Shown: positions 45,403 to 53,566 of the stretch, piece by piece
How the letters are laid out: every line of letters starts with the position of its first letter
Numbering within the stretch: position 1 is the stretch's first letter
DNA from: Liberiplasma sp046541015
GTDB taxonomy: Bacteria; Bacillota_I; Bacilli_A; Izemoplasmatales; Izemoplasmataceae
DNA: 64,000 nucleotides
NCBI GenBank assembly: GCA_046541015.1
Contig: JBKHEA010000001.1
Coordinates: 156,394-220,393 of the forward strand
Direction: 5' to 3'
The notes under the pieces: model-generated
The model's database searches: none
The model's input: only the letters and a program-made list of their open reading frames with translations
Told to the model about the DNA's origin: nothing
Made by a program: the position numbers and the translations under genes

Positions 45403-45457
45403 AATGTAAAAATTTACATTGTTTGCATATTATAAATGAAAATGGTTTTCATGTCAA
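45403..45457 (-). promoter_or_regulatory. Promoter and palindromic operators of the small-peptide unit
   Basis: On the minus strand -35 TTGACA (45452-45457), 17-bp spacer, -10 TATAAT (45429-45434), both consensus. ATGAAAATGGTTTTCAT (45436-45452) is a 7-3-7 palindrome filling the spacer. AATGTAAAAATTTACATT (45403-45420) is an 8-2-8 palindrome just past the expected start near 45422. Repressor binding at one or both is likely. Confidence 0.7.
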
Positions 45458-45470
45458 ATGGGATGCATAA

Positions 45471-45497
45471 AAAAAAGCCGAATTAATCGGCTTTTTT
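45471..45497 (-). terminator. Terminator of the SPFH operon
   Basis: 11-bp stem (45471-45481 with 45487-45497), 5-nt loop, T run on the minus strand. Confidence 0.9.
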
Positions 45498-45501
45498 GAG
45501 G

Positions 45502-46404
45502 TTATTCTTTTGTATCGTCTGGTTTGATGGCTTCTGCGATAGATGAGGCAATACCAATCATACCTTGCATGTTTGAAGGGATAATAAGTTTTGTTGCTTT
45601 TCCATCCGCAACTTTTTCCATCGCTTTATACGCTTCTAAGCGTAAGAAGGCTTCATCAGCACCTGCTTTACGGATTAATTCAATCCCTTTAGCTGTTGCA
45701 GATTGAACAGTTAAAATCGCTTCTGCTTGACCTTCAGCTTCTAAGATACGAGTTTGTTTTTCCCCGTCAGCTTGTAAGATTCTAGATTCACGTTCACCCT
45801 CAGCATTTAAGATAGCTGCACGTTTATTACCTTCTGCAATAAGAATCGATTGACGTTTTTCACGTTCTGCACGCATTTGTTTTTCCATCGCTTCACGAAT
45901 ATCTTTTGGTGGAATGATGTTTTTAACTTCAACACGGTTAATTTTAATACCCCATGGATCGGTCGCTTCATCTAAAATGCTACGCATTTTTTCGTTGATA
46001 AGGTCTCTTGAAGTTAAAGATTCATCGAGTTCTAAATCCCCAATAATGTTACGTAAGGTAGTTGCGGTTAAGTTTTCAATCGCTTTTAGTGGAAAATCTA
46101 CCCCGTAAGTGTAGAGTTTAGGGTCAGTGATTTGAAAGAATACAACTGTATCAATTTGCATGGTTACGTTATCTTTAGTAATAACTGGTTGTGGAGCAAA
46201 GTCAACAACTTGTTCTTTAATTGACACTTTCATTTTAATTCTGTCGACGAAAGGTATTAAGAAATGAATTCCTACATCCCATGTTGCAATATAGCGTCCG
46301 AGTCTTTCTATGACAAAACGATTTGCTTGTGTAACGACGCTAAATCTTGTTCCTAAATAAACTAAAATAATTAATAATAATACAAGAAAAATAATAAATC
46401 CCAT
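45502..46404 (-). CDS. SPFH/stomatin-like membrane protein
   Basis: A 300-residue stomatin/prohibitin family protein. N-terminal membrane segment (2-20), SPFH domain with FVIERLGRY and KVSIKEQVVDFAPQPVITKDNV, then a long Ala/Glu-rich coiled coil (about 165-240). Such proteins form membrane microdomains or rings. In many bacteria they are encoded beside NfeD, as here. ATG follows AAGGAGG. Confidence 0.92.
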   Translation of the reverse strand: MGFIIFLVLLLIILVYLGTRFSVVTQANRFVIERLGRYIATWDVGIHFLIPFVDRIKMKVSIKEQVVDFAPQPVITKDNVTMQIDTVVFFQITDPKLYTYGVDFPLKAIENLTATTLRNIIGDLELDESLTSRDLINEKMRSILDEATDPWGIKINRVEVKNIIPPKDIREAMEKQMRAEREKRQSILIAEGNKRAAILNAEGERESRILQADGEKQTRILEAEGQAEAILTVQSATAKGIELIRKAGADEAFLRLEAYKAMEKVADGKATKLIIPSNMQGMIGIASSIAEAIKPDDTKE

Positions 46405-46428
46405 TTAATGTTTCCTCCTTATTTTTTA

Positions 46429-47031
46429 TTAAAATGGATAGACAATATCGTCTAGTATAACCCTAGTGCCTGTTAAACGGTCGCGAAAGGTTTTTTTATC
46501 ATGACTAAGAATAATTAAGTAAATATCAATAAACAAGCCAATTCCGATCGTTAAAATATAATATATATACTTCCAAAATAATTCTCTTAAGACAATCGAT
46601 AAAATGGTAATATTTCCAGAAAGTTTAATTTTTACAAGTTTTCTTCCAACAGAATGGCCTTTAGTTATGATCATGTATAGTGTATGAGAGAGTAAATAAA
46701 ATAGAAAGTTGAAGATATAAATGTAGTTTAAGTAATCATCTCTAAGTGGCCAAACTTCAGGATAATTTTCATAGTATGTATCATCTAATGCTTCACGTTG
46801 GGCATTATATTCTTCTTCTGATATGTCCCCATCATAATAAGCATCTTCTATAGCAATCAAATCTTCTCTGTATAGCCCTGTGACCGTTTCGATTTGATTA
46901 AAAACGGCTTCATCTGTACGTGCAATAAAGATTGGTTCCCCAATTAACTGAAAACTAAAAACGGTAATCATGAAAATGAGTAATGCATCGGCGATAAAGG
47001 CTAGACTTCGTCTTAAGAAGCCTGCATTCAT
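46429..47031 (-). CDS. RDD family membrane protein
   Basis: A 200-residue membrane protein with the RDD layout: GFLRRSLAFIADALLIFMI in the first segment, an acidic insert (about 45-100) between segments one and two, then GHSVGRKLVKIKL and the C-terminal KKTFRDRLTGTRVI. Function of RDD proteins is generally unclear; transport roles are proposed for some. Overlaps NfeD by ATGA. Confidence 0.85.
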   Translation of the reverse strand: MNAGFLRRSLAFIADALLIFMITVFSFQLIGEPIFIARTDEAVFNQIETVTGLYREDLIAIEDAYYDGDISEEEYNAQREALDDTYYENYPEVWPLRDDYLNYIYIFNFLFYLLSHTLYMIITKGHSVGRKLVKIKLSGNITILSIVLRELFWKYIYYILTIGIGLFIDIYLIILSHDKKTFRDRLTGTRVILDDIVYPF

Positions 47032-47471
47032 AGTTTCACCACGATTAGTTTAACCCCTTCAATCGCTAATATCTCTACTTTTTCATTAACCAATACCGTG
47101 TCATCACCAGCGGTTATAGCAGTCCAAAATTGACCTTCAACTTTCACTTCACCGCGTTCGCCAGCTTTGATTTCTTTTGTACAGATTGCTTGTTTGCCAA
47201 TTAGCCTATCAGCATTTGTATTTACGACATTCGTTCTAAAATAATTTTTCGCAAGAGGTCTTACAGAAAGTAACAACAAGACACTTACTAATAAGAATAT
47301 CATGATTTGCCAAACAATTCCGAATCCGATAATTGCAAATATAAAAGCAATTAGAGCACCTATGCTAAACCAAACACTGCTTAAATCCATTGTGTTAATT
47401 TCAATAAAAGCGGTTATGATAATAATGACAAACCACATTAAAATAATCATCGTTTCAATTCCTAGTGGCAT
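47028..47471 (-). CDS. NfeD family protein
   Basis: A 147-residue short-form NfeD: two to three membrane segments in the first 70 residues, then an OB-fold domain beginning DRLIGKQAICTKEIKAGERGEVKVEGQFWTAI. NfeD partners SPFH proteins; the order NfeD-RDD-SPFH supports that. ATG at 47471 follows GAGGAGGG. Confidence 0.9.
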   Translation of the reverse strand: MPLGIETMIILMWFVIIIITAFIEINTMDLSSVWFSIGALIAFIFAIIGFGIVWQIMIFLLVSVLLLLSVRPLAKNYFRTNVVNTNADRLIGKQAICTKEIKAGERGEVKVEGQFWTAITAGDDTVLVNEKVEILAIEGVKLIVVKL

Positions 47472-47472
47472 A

Positions 47473-47859
47473 TTATAAACCCTCCTCTGGTTGGTTTAAA
47501 TCAATAATTAATGCATGATCTTTGTTGCTCCAAGTTGCTTTAAACTTATAGGCATTATTATCAACTAAATCCAACTGTGCTAATTCAGCAACTTCCTTCA
47601 TAAATTTTTTGTTACAAACTCTAGCATAACTTGGGCGTACTGTTATTTTATGTCTTTTTTCTTCAGGAATAGCACCACGTTCATATTCTTGTTTGGATAT
47701 AGGCTTTACAGCAACTCTTTTATTGTCATAGTCAATACCCAATAAAACATTATATGCATGATCAAAATGGACACTAGCACTTTTGTTTAATGTGATATTA
47801 GACTCATAAAGCGTCGCAATTCCTTCGTTTGGCTTTTTAGAAGCCCATGTAAACGACAT
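47473..47859 (-). CDS. Conserved-looking hypothetical protein
   Basis: A 128-residue soluble protein, first gene of the NfeD-RDD-SPFH transcript and 1 nt from nfeD. It reads as alternating short strands (ITLNKSASVHFDHAYNVLLGIDYDNKRVAVKP), a PSYARVCNKKFMKEVAELAQL helix, and a final strand pair. No signal or membrane segment. No family is recognised with confidence. ATG at 47859 follows GGAGGTG, and a consensus promoter precedes it, so it is real. Confidence 0.75.
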   Translation of the reverse strand: MSFTWASKKPNEGIATLYESNITLNKSASVHFDHAYNVLLGIDYDNKRVAVKPISKQEYERGAIPEEKRHKITVRPSYARVCNKKFMKEVAELAQLDLVDNNAYKFKATWSNKDHALIIDLNQPEEGL

Positions 47860-47892
47860 AAGTTCACCTCCATATTAGTTTGAATTACCTAA

Positions 47893-47921
47893 ATTATACC
47901 TTTAAATTAGATTAATATCAA
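47893..47921 (-). promoter_or_regulatory. Promoter of the hypothetical-NfeD-RDD-SPFH operon
   Basis: -35 TTGATA (47916-47921), 17-bp spacer, -10 TATAAT (47893-47898), minus strand. Confidence 0.8.
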
Positions 47922-47951
47922 GAAAATTATTTTATATTATTTTTTTTGCCC

Positions 47952-47979
47952 TTGCAAGTATCTTTAAATCAAGTATACT
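47952..47979 (+). promoter_or_regulatory. Promoter of the ttcA-like gene
   Basis: -35 TTGCAA (47952-47957), 16-bp spacer, -10 TATACT (47974-47979). Confidence 0.65.
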
Positions 47980-48003
47980 AGTTAATGTTTATGGAGTGAT
48001 GAC

Positions 48004-48825
48004 ATGGAAAAAACAATAAGTCCCGCAAGAAAATTAGAAAAAGATATTATAAAAAAATATCGTAAAGATATTTGGAGTAAATTTATTAAAGGCATTAAAA
48101 CTTTTGATTTATTACAAGATGGCGATAAGGTCATGGTTGCGATGAGTGGAGGAAAAGACTCATTTTTATTAGCTAAGTTATTTCAAGAGTTAAAAAAACA
48201 TCCCTTAGTTAAATTTGATGTTGTTTTTGTGAGTATGGATCCTGGTTATTCTGAAAGTAATTTGGCACAAATCAAACATACGGCTGAACTTTTAGATATT
48301 GACTTAATTATCGAACCCTATAATATATTTAAAGTTGTCAACAACATCTCAAAAGAATATCCTTGTTATATGTGCGCAAGAATGCGACGAGGATTCTTAT
48401 ATAGTATGGCTGAAAAATATGGATGTAATAAAATGGCACTTGGACACCACTTTGATGATGTCATCGAAACCACTTTACTAAATCTATTTTATTCTGGGAC
48501 ATTTAAGACTATGTTGCCAAAAGTAAAATCGCAAAATTTTGACGGCATTGATTTAATCAGACCGATGTATTTTATTAAAGAACACAATGTTTTAAAGATT
48601 ATGGAAAACAATGATATTTATGCAATGGATTGTGGTTGTAGTGTCGCTGCAGGTCAAATAGCTTCTAAGCGTAAAGAGATAAAAGAGCTTATAAAAACGT
48701 TAAAAACACTTCATAAAGATATAGATAAAAGTATTTTTAGAGCAGCTGCAAATGTTAATTTAGATAATATCTTAGCTTGGGAAAAAGATGGAAAAATGTA
48801 TCATTTTACTGATGATTACGAATAA
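48004..48825 (+). CDS. ttcA: TtcA-family tRNA 2-thiolation protein
   Basis: A 273-residue PP-loop ATPase. AMSGGKDSFLLA (loop SGGKDS, 48-53) activates the target base. The paired cysteines CYMCARMRRG (121 and 124) and DCGC (210 and 212) match the Fe-S or sulfur-carrying Cys set of TtcA. GHHFDDVIETTLLN is the second motif. Probable role: 2-thiocytidine at tRNA position 32; assignment among TtcA/TtuA-like enzymes is by motif only. Confidence 0.85.
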   Translation: MEKTISPARKLEKDIIKKYRKDIWSKFIKGIKTFDLLQDGDKVMVAMSGGKDSFLLAKLFQELKKHPLVKFDVVFVSMDPGYSESNLAQIKHTAELLDIDLIIEPYNIFKVVNNISKEYPCYMCARMRRGFLYSMAEKYGCNKMALGHHFDDVIETTLLNLFYSGTFKTMLPKVKSQNFDGIDLIRPMYFIKEHNVLKIMENNDIYAMDCGCSVAAGQIASKRKEIKELIKTLKTLHKDIDKSIFRAAANVNLDNILAWEKDGKMYHFTDDYE

Positions 48826-48829
48826 AACT

Positions 48830-48864
48830 AAAGAATGTTTCACGTGAAACATTCTTTTTTTGTG
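48830..48864 (+). terminator. Terminator of the ttcA-like gene, built on a parS palindrome
   Basis: A perfect 28-bp palindrome (48830-48857) continued by T residues. The middle 16 bp are a parS site. Confidence 0.75.
48836..48851. other. parS: parS centromere site (perfect)
   Basis: TGTTTCACGTGAAACA fits the conserved bacterial ParB/Spo0J binding site and is fully palindromic. It lies about 23.8 kb from oriC, where ParB nucleates partition complexes. parA and parB themselves are not in this window. Confidence 0.85.
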
Positions 48865-48896
48865 TTTAGTTATATTAAGGACTTAAGGATTTAACC

Positions 48897-48925
48897 TTTC
48901 AAGTCTTTGATATTTTATGTATAAT
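48897..48925 (+). promoter_or_regulatory. Promoter of the CotH operon
   Basis: -35 TTTCAA (48897-48902), 17-bp spacer, -10 TATAAT (48920-48925). Confidence 0.6.
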
Positions 48926-48952
48926 AGTAAAGAAACCTTAGAGGTGATACCC

Positions 48953-50488
48953 TTGAGAATATTAAGTTGTGTTCTTATTTTTCTAACTGTTATTAGTCTA
49001 AGTGCCTGTACACTAGATCCTAAAGATGAATCTAACTCGTTAGCTTTAATTGAATCTGTAAAAGAAGATATTGAAGCTTTTTTACCGTTATATGTTAATC
49101 AAAGTTTTTATTTACCAAGTTTTGAAGGAGTTATGATTGAATGGGCTATTGATGGTAAAAATATTGAGCATAAGTTTATTTATGAAGAACCTTTTTTAAA
49201 AAAACCAGTAACATTAGAAGCCACCATAAAAAATAACAATTACGTTAAGGTCTTTACATTTGATTTGATAATACTTCCACAAGATTCACCACTCAATAAT
49301 AATGTAATAAATATTAAATCGGATACAGATTATTTTGAACTATCTAAAGAGACCTATGCCCAGGCAAGTATTCGTATTTCATCAACGGTTAATGATGAAC
49401 ATTTAGAAGTCTTTTCAAGCAATTTTTTAGAAATAAAAGGACGAGGAAATTCCACCTGGACTATGCCTAAAAAACCATTACGTCTAAAATTTAATGAAGC
49501 GGTTTCTTTACTAAATCTCCCAGCTACACAAGATTATGTATTACTCGCTGAATATGCCGATAAATCGCTCATGAGAAATATGATTGCTTATAAGTTTTCT
49601 AGTCTTTTACAAGCCATTGAATACTCACCACAAGGGCGTTTTGTTGAACTTTATATGAACGATGAATACTTAGGCGTTTATGTGCTTACAAATCAAATTG
49701 AACCCAGTGAAGAAATCATTAATATACCTACTGATTTATCAAGTGAAGATGCAGGGTTTTTCTTAGAATTAGATCAACGATTTCTTGAAGAAGGAAGAGT
49801 TGAAGGTGTAGATGGATTTTATGCTTCAGGTATTCCTTATGTGATTGATCAACCTTCACCAGGTGAGGATTTACAAACTTATCATATAGAATATATAAAA
49901 AACTATATATTAGCTATGCAAACAGCCCTTATGAACCGACATGGCTATGACGATTATTTGGATATAGATAATTTTATCGATTATTTTATAGCCCAAGAAC
50001 TCTTTAAAAACGTCGATGTGGGCTGGGGCAGTGTCTATAGTTATAAAAAGCCTAACGAACGGTTAAAACTTGGGCCATTATGGGATTTTGATTTGGCCAT
50101 GGGGAATGCAGACTATATAGATTATGGACCTGAAAACTGGTATGGGATGCGAAACTATAAAAACTATTGGTTTAAGCTTATGATGGATGTTAGTTTAGTG
50201 CGTGATGAGTATCAAGTGCGTTATCAAGAAATTTATGAAGAAATCATGCCGCTTTTACTAAAGGCAGTTCAAGAAATTGGGGAATCACTCAGTCCTTATG
50301 CAGAAAGAAACTTTGATCGGTGGGAAATTTTAGATATTTATGTGTGGCCTAATCCTGTTGAAATGCAAGCGGCTACTACCCATCAAGAACAAGTTGAGTA
50401 TTTATATGAATTTTTACAGTTAAGAAGTAATTGGATGTATCACGCTATGCAAACTGAGGCGTATCAAAATGGTCATTTTGATGACTAA
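48953..50488 (+). CDS. cotH: CotH-kinase family lipoprotein
   Basis: A 511-residue secreted lipoprotein: hydrophobic signal and lipobox LSAC near residue 19, an N-terminal Ig-like region (about 25-120), then the CotH domain. Motifs include EIKGRGNSTW, KKPLRLKF, DYVLLAEYADKSLMRNMIAYKF, LGVYVLTNQIE and GPLWDFDLAMGN, the last holding the catalytic-type Asp. CotH proteins are atypical kinases of exported proteins in spore-formers. TTG at 48953 follows GAGGTG by 6 nt; an ATG at 48917 lies in the promoter. First gene of a four-gene unit. Confidence 0.88.
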   Translation: MRILSCVLIFLTVISLSACTLDPKDESNSLALIESVKEDIEAFLPLYVNQSFYLPSFEGVMIEWAIDGKNIEHKFIYEEPFLKKPVTLEATIKNNNYVKVFTFDLIILPQDSPLNNNVINIKSDTDYFELSKETYAQASIRISSTVNDEHLEVFSSNFLEIKGRGNSTWTMPKKPLRLKFNEAVSLLNLPATQDYVLLAEYADKSLMRNMIAYKFSSLLQAIEYSPQGRFVELYMNDEYLGVYVLTNQIEPSEEIINIPTDLSSEDAGFFLELDQRFLEEGRVEGVDGFYASGIPYVIDQPSPGEDLQTYHIEYIKNYILAMQTALMNRHGYDDYLDIDNFIDYFIAQELFKNVDVGWGSVYSYKKPNERLKLGPLWDFDLAMGNADYIDYGPENWYGMRNYKNYWFKLMMDVSLVRDEYQVRYQEIYEEIMPLLLKAVQEIGESLSPYAERNFDRWEILDIYVWPNPVEMQAATTHQEQVEYLYEFLQLRSNWMYHAMQTEAYQNGHFDD

Positions 50489-50503
50489 ATATAGAGGTGT
50501 ATG

Positions 50504-51184
50504 ATGATTGAATATTTATTTGATGTATTATTGATTACAGACCAAACCCTTGTTTCATTTATACTAAGTATGCTGTTAGCGATCTTACTTGGATTAAGTA
50601 TTGCCCTAGTATATCGCTATACACATAAAGGGTTAAATTATGAAAGTTCGTTTTTATCAACTTTAGTTATTTTAGGACCCATCGTTACCCTGGTGATGTT
50701 TTTAATTCAAGGCGATTTAGTGTTATCACTTGGTTTAGTGGGTTCTTTATCAATTATTAGGTTTAGAACGCCGATAAAAGATACCCGTGATATGGTCTTT
50801 TTATTCTGGTCGATTGCGGTTGGATTAGGGGTTGGAACCTTAAACTGGACGTTATCTATTTTTGCAACAATGATTTTAGGATTGTTAATTTCAGCGTTTT
50901 ATTTAGTTAAGTACGGACGCCAAACACACAATGAATATATCTTGATTGTTTCTGGACACGATACATTTAATGATGATGTTATCTATTCACTTAGACAAAC
51001 TAATTTAGTTTCGATTCAATTAAGAAGTACTGAAAGTAAAGGAAATAGTTTTGAAAATATTTACGAACTCCGTTTTGAAGAAACACATTTATCTAGTGTT
51101 AAAACGATGGTTGATACCCTTAAAAAAGAAACCAATATTGAAAAAGTATCCTTATTATCTCCACAACTAACACTGCCAATGTAA
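50504..51184 (+). CDS. DUF4956 membrane protein
   Basis: A 226-residue membrane protein. About four hydrophobic segments occupy residues 10-145, with the DUF4956 hallmark LGLVGSLSIIRFRTPIKDTRDMVFLFWSIAVGLG. A soluble alpha/beta domain of about 80 residues follows (YILIVSGHD to the end). The second of two adjacent ATGs is preferred for spacing from GAGGTG. DUF4956 genes are commonly found with VTC-type genes; a channel or translocation role has been suggested but is not established. Confidence 0.85.
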   Translation: MIEYLFDVLLITDQTLVSFILSMLLAILLGLSIALVYRYTHKGLNYESSFLSTLVILGPIVTLVMFLIQGDLVLSLGLVGSLSIIRFRTPIKDTRDMVFLFWSIAVGLGVGTLNWTLSIFATMILGLLISAFYLVKYGRQTHNEYILIVSGHDTFNDDVIYSLRQTNLVSIQLRSTESKGNSFENIYELRFEETHLSSVKTMVDTLKKETNIEKVSLLSPQLTLPM

Positions 51185-51197
51185 GGAGGAACTTTTG

Positions 51198-51980
51198 ATG
51201 CGGCTAAGTTCAAGATTTGAATATAAGTATCTTTTAACGCTAAGCGAATATTATGCCCTTAAGCATAGTCTAACGCCTTTTATAACCCCTGATGAATACA
51301 CACAAAAGTCGGATAAAAAGCGTTATTTAGTTCGTAGTTTATATTATGATACCCATCATTTAAAAGCTTTTCATGAAAGAGATGAAGGCATTTTTGGTCG
51401 TATTAAACTAAGACTTAGAGTCTATACCAATAAGTATCTTGAACAAGAAACGTTATCGATAGAGTTAAAAACAAAAAAAGGGTTAAATATGGTTAAATAT
51501 AGTGCATTAATGCCTTTAAATAATTACCCTGAATTTTTAGAAAAAAATACCTTTAATGATGACGTAAAGAACCAGGTTGTTGAAGAATTTTTAAGACTGA
51601 TGCACGTCCGCCAATTAACCCCACAGCTCTTAGTTGAATATGAACGCGAAGGCTATATTTCTAAATTTAAAGAACCCTTAAGACTCACCTTTGATCATAA
51701 TGTAAGCAGTGCACGTGCTAAAACCCTTTTTGAAGATGATTTAAACCTTAAAATCCATCAACCAAGTCACGTTATATTTGAAATTAAGTGCGAGCAAGAA
51801 AGACCTAAGTGGTTAAATCAAATTATTAAAAAACACCGATTAAAAATGACATCAAATAGTAAGTATGTTCAAGGGATTGAAATCATAAAACCTTTAATGA
51901 TCACCAAACAAGATGCTTATTTCTTTAACACAAGCAAAAGTAAAAACCATGGACTAAGGAGGGCATTATATGAAAAATAA
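51198..51980 (+). CDS. VTC-domain polyphosphate polymerase-like protein
   Basis: A 260-residue VTC domain protein of the triphosphate-tunnel fold. Conserved charged tunnel positions are visible: RFEYKY (6-11), RSLYYDT, RIKLRLRVY, LSIELKTKKG, EYERE, RLTFDHNV, VIFEIKCE and SKYVQGI. Yeast Vtc4 makes polyphosphate from ATP with this domain. No SPX domain is attached. Start is the ATG at 51198 after AAGGAGG. Lies 13 nt behind the DUF4956 gene and overlaps the next gene by 11 nt. Activity is inferred from the fold. Confidence 0.85.
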   Translation: MRLSSRFEYKYLLTLSEYYALKHSLTPFITPDEYTQKSDKKRYLVRSLYYDTHHLKAFHERDEGIFGRIKLRLRVYTNKYLEQETLSIELKTKKGLNMVKYSALMPLNNYPEFLEKNTFNDDVKNQVVEEFLRLMHVRQLTPQLLVEYEREGYISKFKEPLRLTFDHNVSSARAKTLFEDDLNLKIHQPSHVIFEIKCEQERPKWLNQIIKKHRLKMTSNSKYVQGIEIIKPLMITKQDAYFFNTSKSKNHGLRRALYEK

Positions 51981-53529
51981 ACTTGCCTTAATTACGATGC
52001 TTTTTACTTTATTAGTCATTGGTTTTACAGGGTTTTATGTGGCAGTAAGAATGGAATATGAGACTATTGAATTTGAAGATCCTGCCTTTGAACAAGCTGT
52101 CTTAGAATTGTTAAATCAAGAAGAAGGTCCGTTATATCGCCATCAAGTCAGTGATATTTCAACGCTAAATCTATCAAACAAACAAATAACTAATCTAAGT
52201 GGGATTGAAGCATTCCCTAACTTAAGAATTTTAAATTTAGAAAACAATCATGTTAATGATTTAACGCCTTTAAAGGAACTTAATAAGTTAGAAATTTTAA
52301 ACTTAAGAAATAATCAAATTGTTGATTTAAATCAAGTAAATATTCAAGCATTAAAGGATATCGAAACTTTAAAAGAACTAAATTTAAGACATAATGTTTT
52401 AGTAGATGAAACCTTTGATAACGAAGCCATAAGACTTTATCACTTAGATCCTATCAAAGATTTCATCCATTTAGAGCGTTTAATCTTAAGAGATAATGAT
52501 ATCGCTTCTTTAACAGCTTTAGAAAACATGACCCATTTAACGTATTTAGATGTTAGTCAAAATCCTATTGATCAAGAAAGCTTTGAAACTTTAAGTACAT
52601 TGTTTCAACTGAGTTATTTAAACTTAAGAGAAACAAATATTCGTGATTTAAGTGTCCTAACGTCTTTACAATCTTTAAGTTATTTAAATCTTCACTCAAA
52701 TATAAATATCGAATCGATTGAACCCATCAAACATATGATTTATTTAGAAACTTTGATATTAGAAAATGTTCCCATTAAAGAAGATATTATTCATTTAAGC
52801 AGTCTTAGTAAGTTATCGCGTTTAAATTTAAGAAACACTCAAATAGAGTCTTTAAAAACCCTAGAAGATTTAATGAATCAAGGGGCGTTACAAGATCAAA
52901 TAGCCCTAGGGATTTATGCAGAAGTTGATTTGCGTGATAATCCAATTCCGATTGTAGATGAAGAGGCATCAAATGGTTATAACGGTTTAAAAGATTATTG
53001 GGAAAATATTACTTACCGAAGTCCTTATCTTTTACCGTTAAATCCAACGCATGAAATCTTTATTAATGAGTTTTCTACATCAAACGGCGATACGCTTGCT
53101 GATTATGACGGGGATTATAGTGATTGGATTGAACTATATAATCCTAATGATGAACCAGTTGATCTAACAGGGTATTTTCTATCAGATGATAGTGACTTCC
53201 CTTTAAAATGGCAGTTTCCTGAAGGGTCAATCATTCAAGCTAATGGTTATTTACTGGTGTTTGCATCAGCCAAAGATAAAGTGATGGCTAATCATGAAAT
53301 CCACACTAGTTTTGCATTAGCACGCAGTGGTGAACCAATTGTTTTAACAAAAAATGACCGCACGAGTTTAGTCGATCAAATCTATGCGCAAATCGTCCCA
53401 AGGAATAGTTCTTTTGGAAGAAGTGTTGATGGAGGTCATGAGTGGGTCTTCTTTGACCGCTTTAATATGACTCCAGGGTCTTCTAATGATGATTCAGAGT
53501 CATATGATTTGCCTGAGTGGTATGAATAA
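51970..53529 (+). CDS. Leucine-rich-repeat and lamin-tail-domain surface protein
   Basis: A 519-residue exported or anchored protein: N-terminal membrane segment (5-25), about ten LRRs of the internalin-like 22-residue type (about 55-330; for example LRILNLENNHVNDLTPL), then a lamin-tail (LTD) beta domain (about 355-505) with INEFSTSNG, DWIELYNPNDEPVDLTGYFLSDD and NGYLLVFAS. LTD domains often occur fused to or beside CotH domains, matching this operon. Translation is coupled to the VTC gene. Ligand unknown. Confidence 0.88.
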   Translation: MKNKLALITMLFTLLVIGFTGFYVAVRMEYETIEFEDPAFEQAVLELLNQEEGPLYRHQVSDISTLNLSNKQITNLSGIEAFPNLRILNLENNHVNDLTPLKELNKLEILNLRNNQIVDLNQVNIQALKDIETLKELNLRHNVLVDETFDNEAIRLYHLDPIKDFIHLERLILRDNDIASLTALENMTHLTYLDVSQNPIDQESFETLSTLFQLSYLNLRETNIRDLSVLTSLQSLSYLNLHSNINIESIEPIKHMIYLETLILENVPIKEDIIHLSSLSKLSRLNLRNTQIESLKTLEDLMNQGALQDQIALGIYAEVDLRDNPIPIVDEEASNGYNGLKDYWENITYRSPYLLPLNPTHEIFINEFSTSNGDTLADYDGDYSDWIELYNPNDEPVDLTGYFLSDDSDFPLKWQFPEGSIIQANGYLLVFASAKDKVMANHEIHTSFALARSGEPIVLTKNDRTSLVDQIYAQIVPRNSSFGRSVDGGHEWVFFDRFNMTPGSSNDDSESYDLPEWYE

Positions 53530-53566
53530 CTTAGTATAGGTATATAGTGATAAAGGGAGTGAGTTT

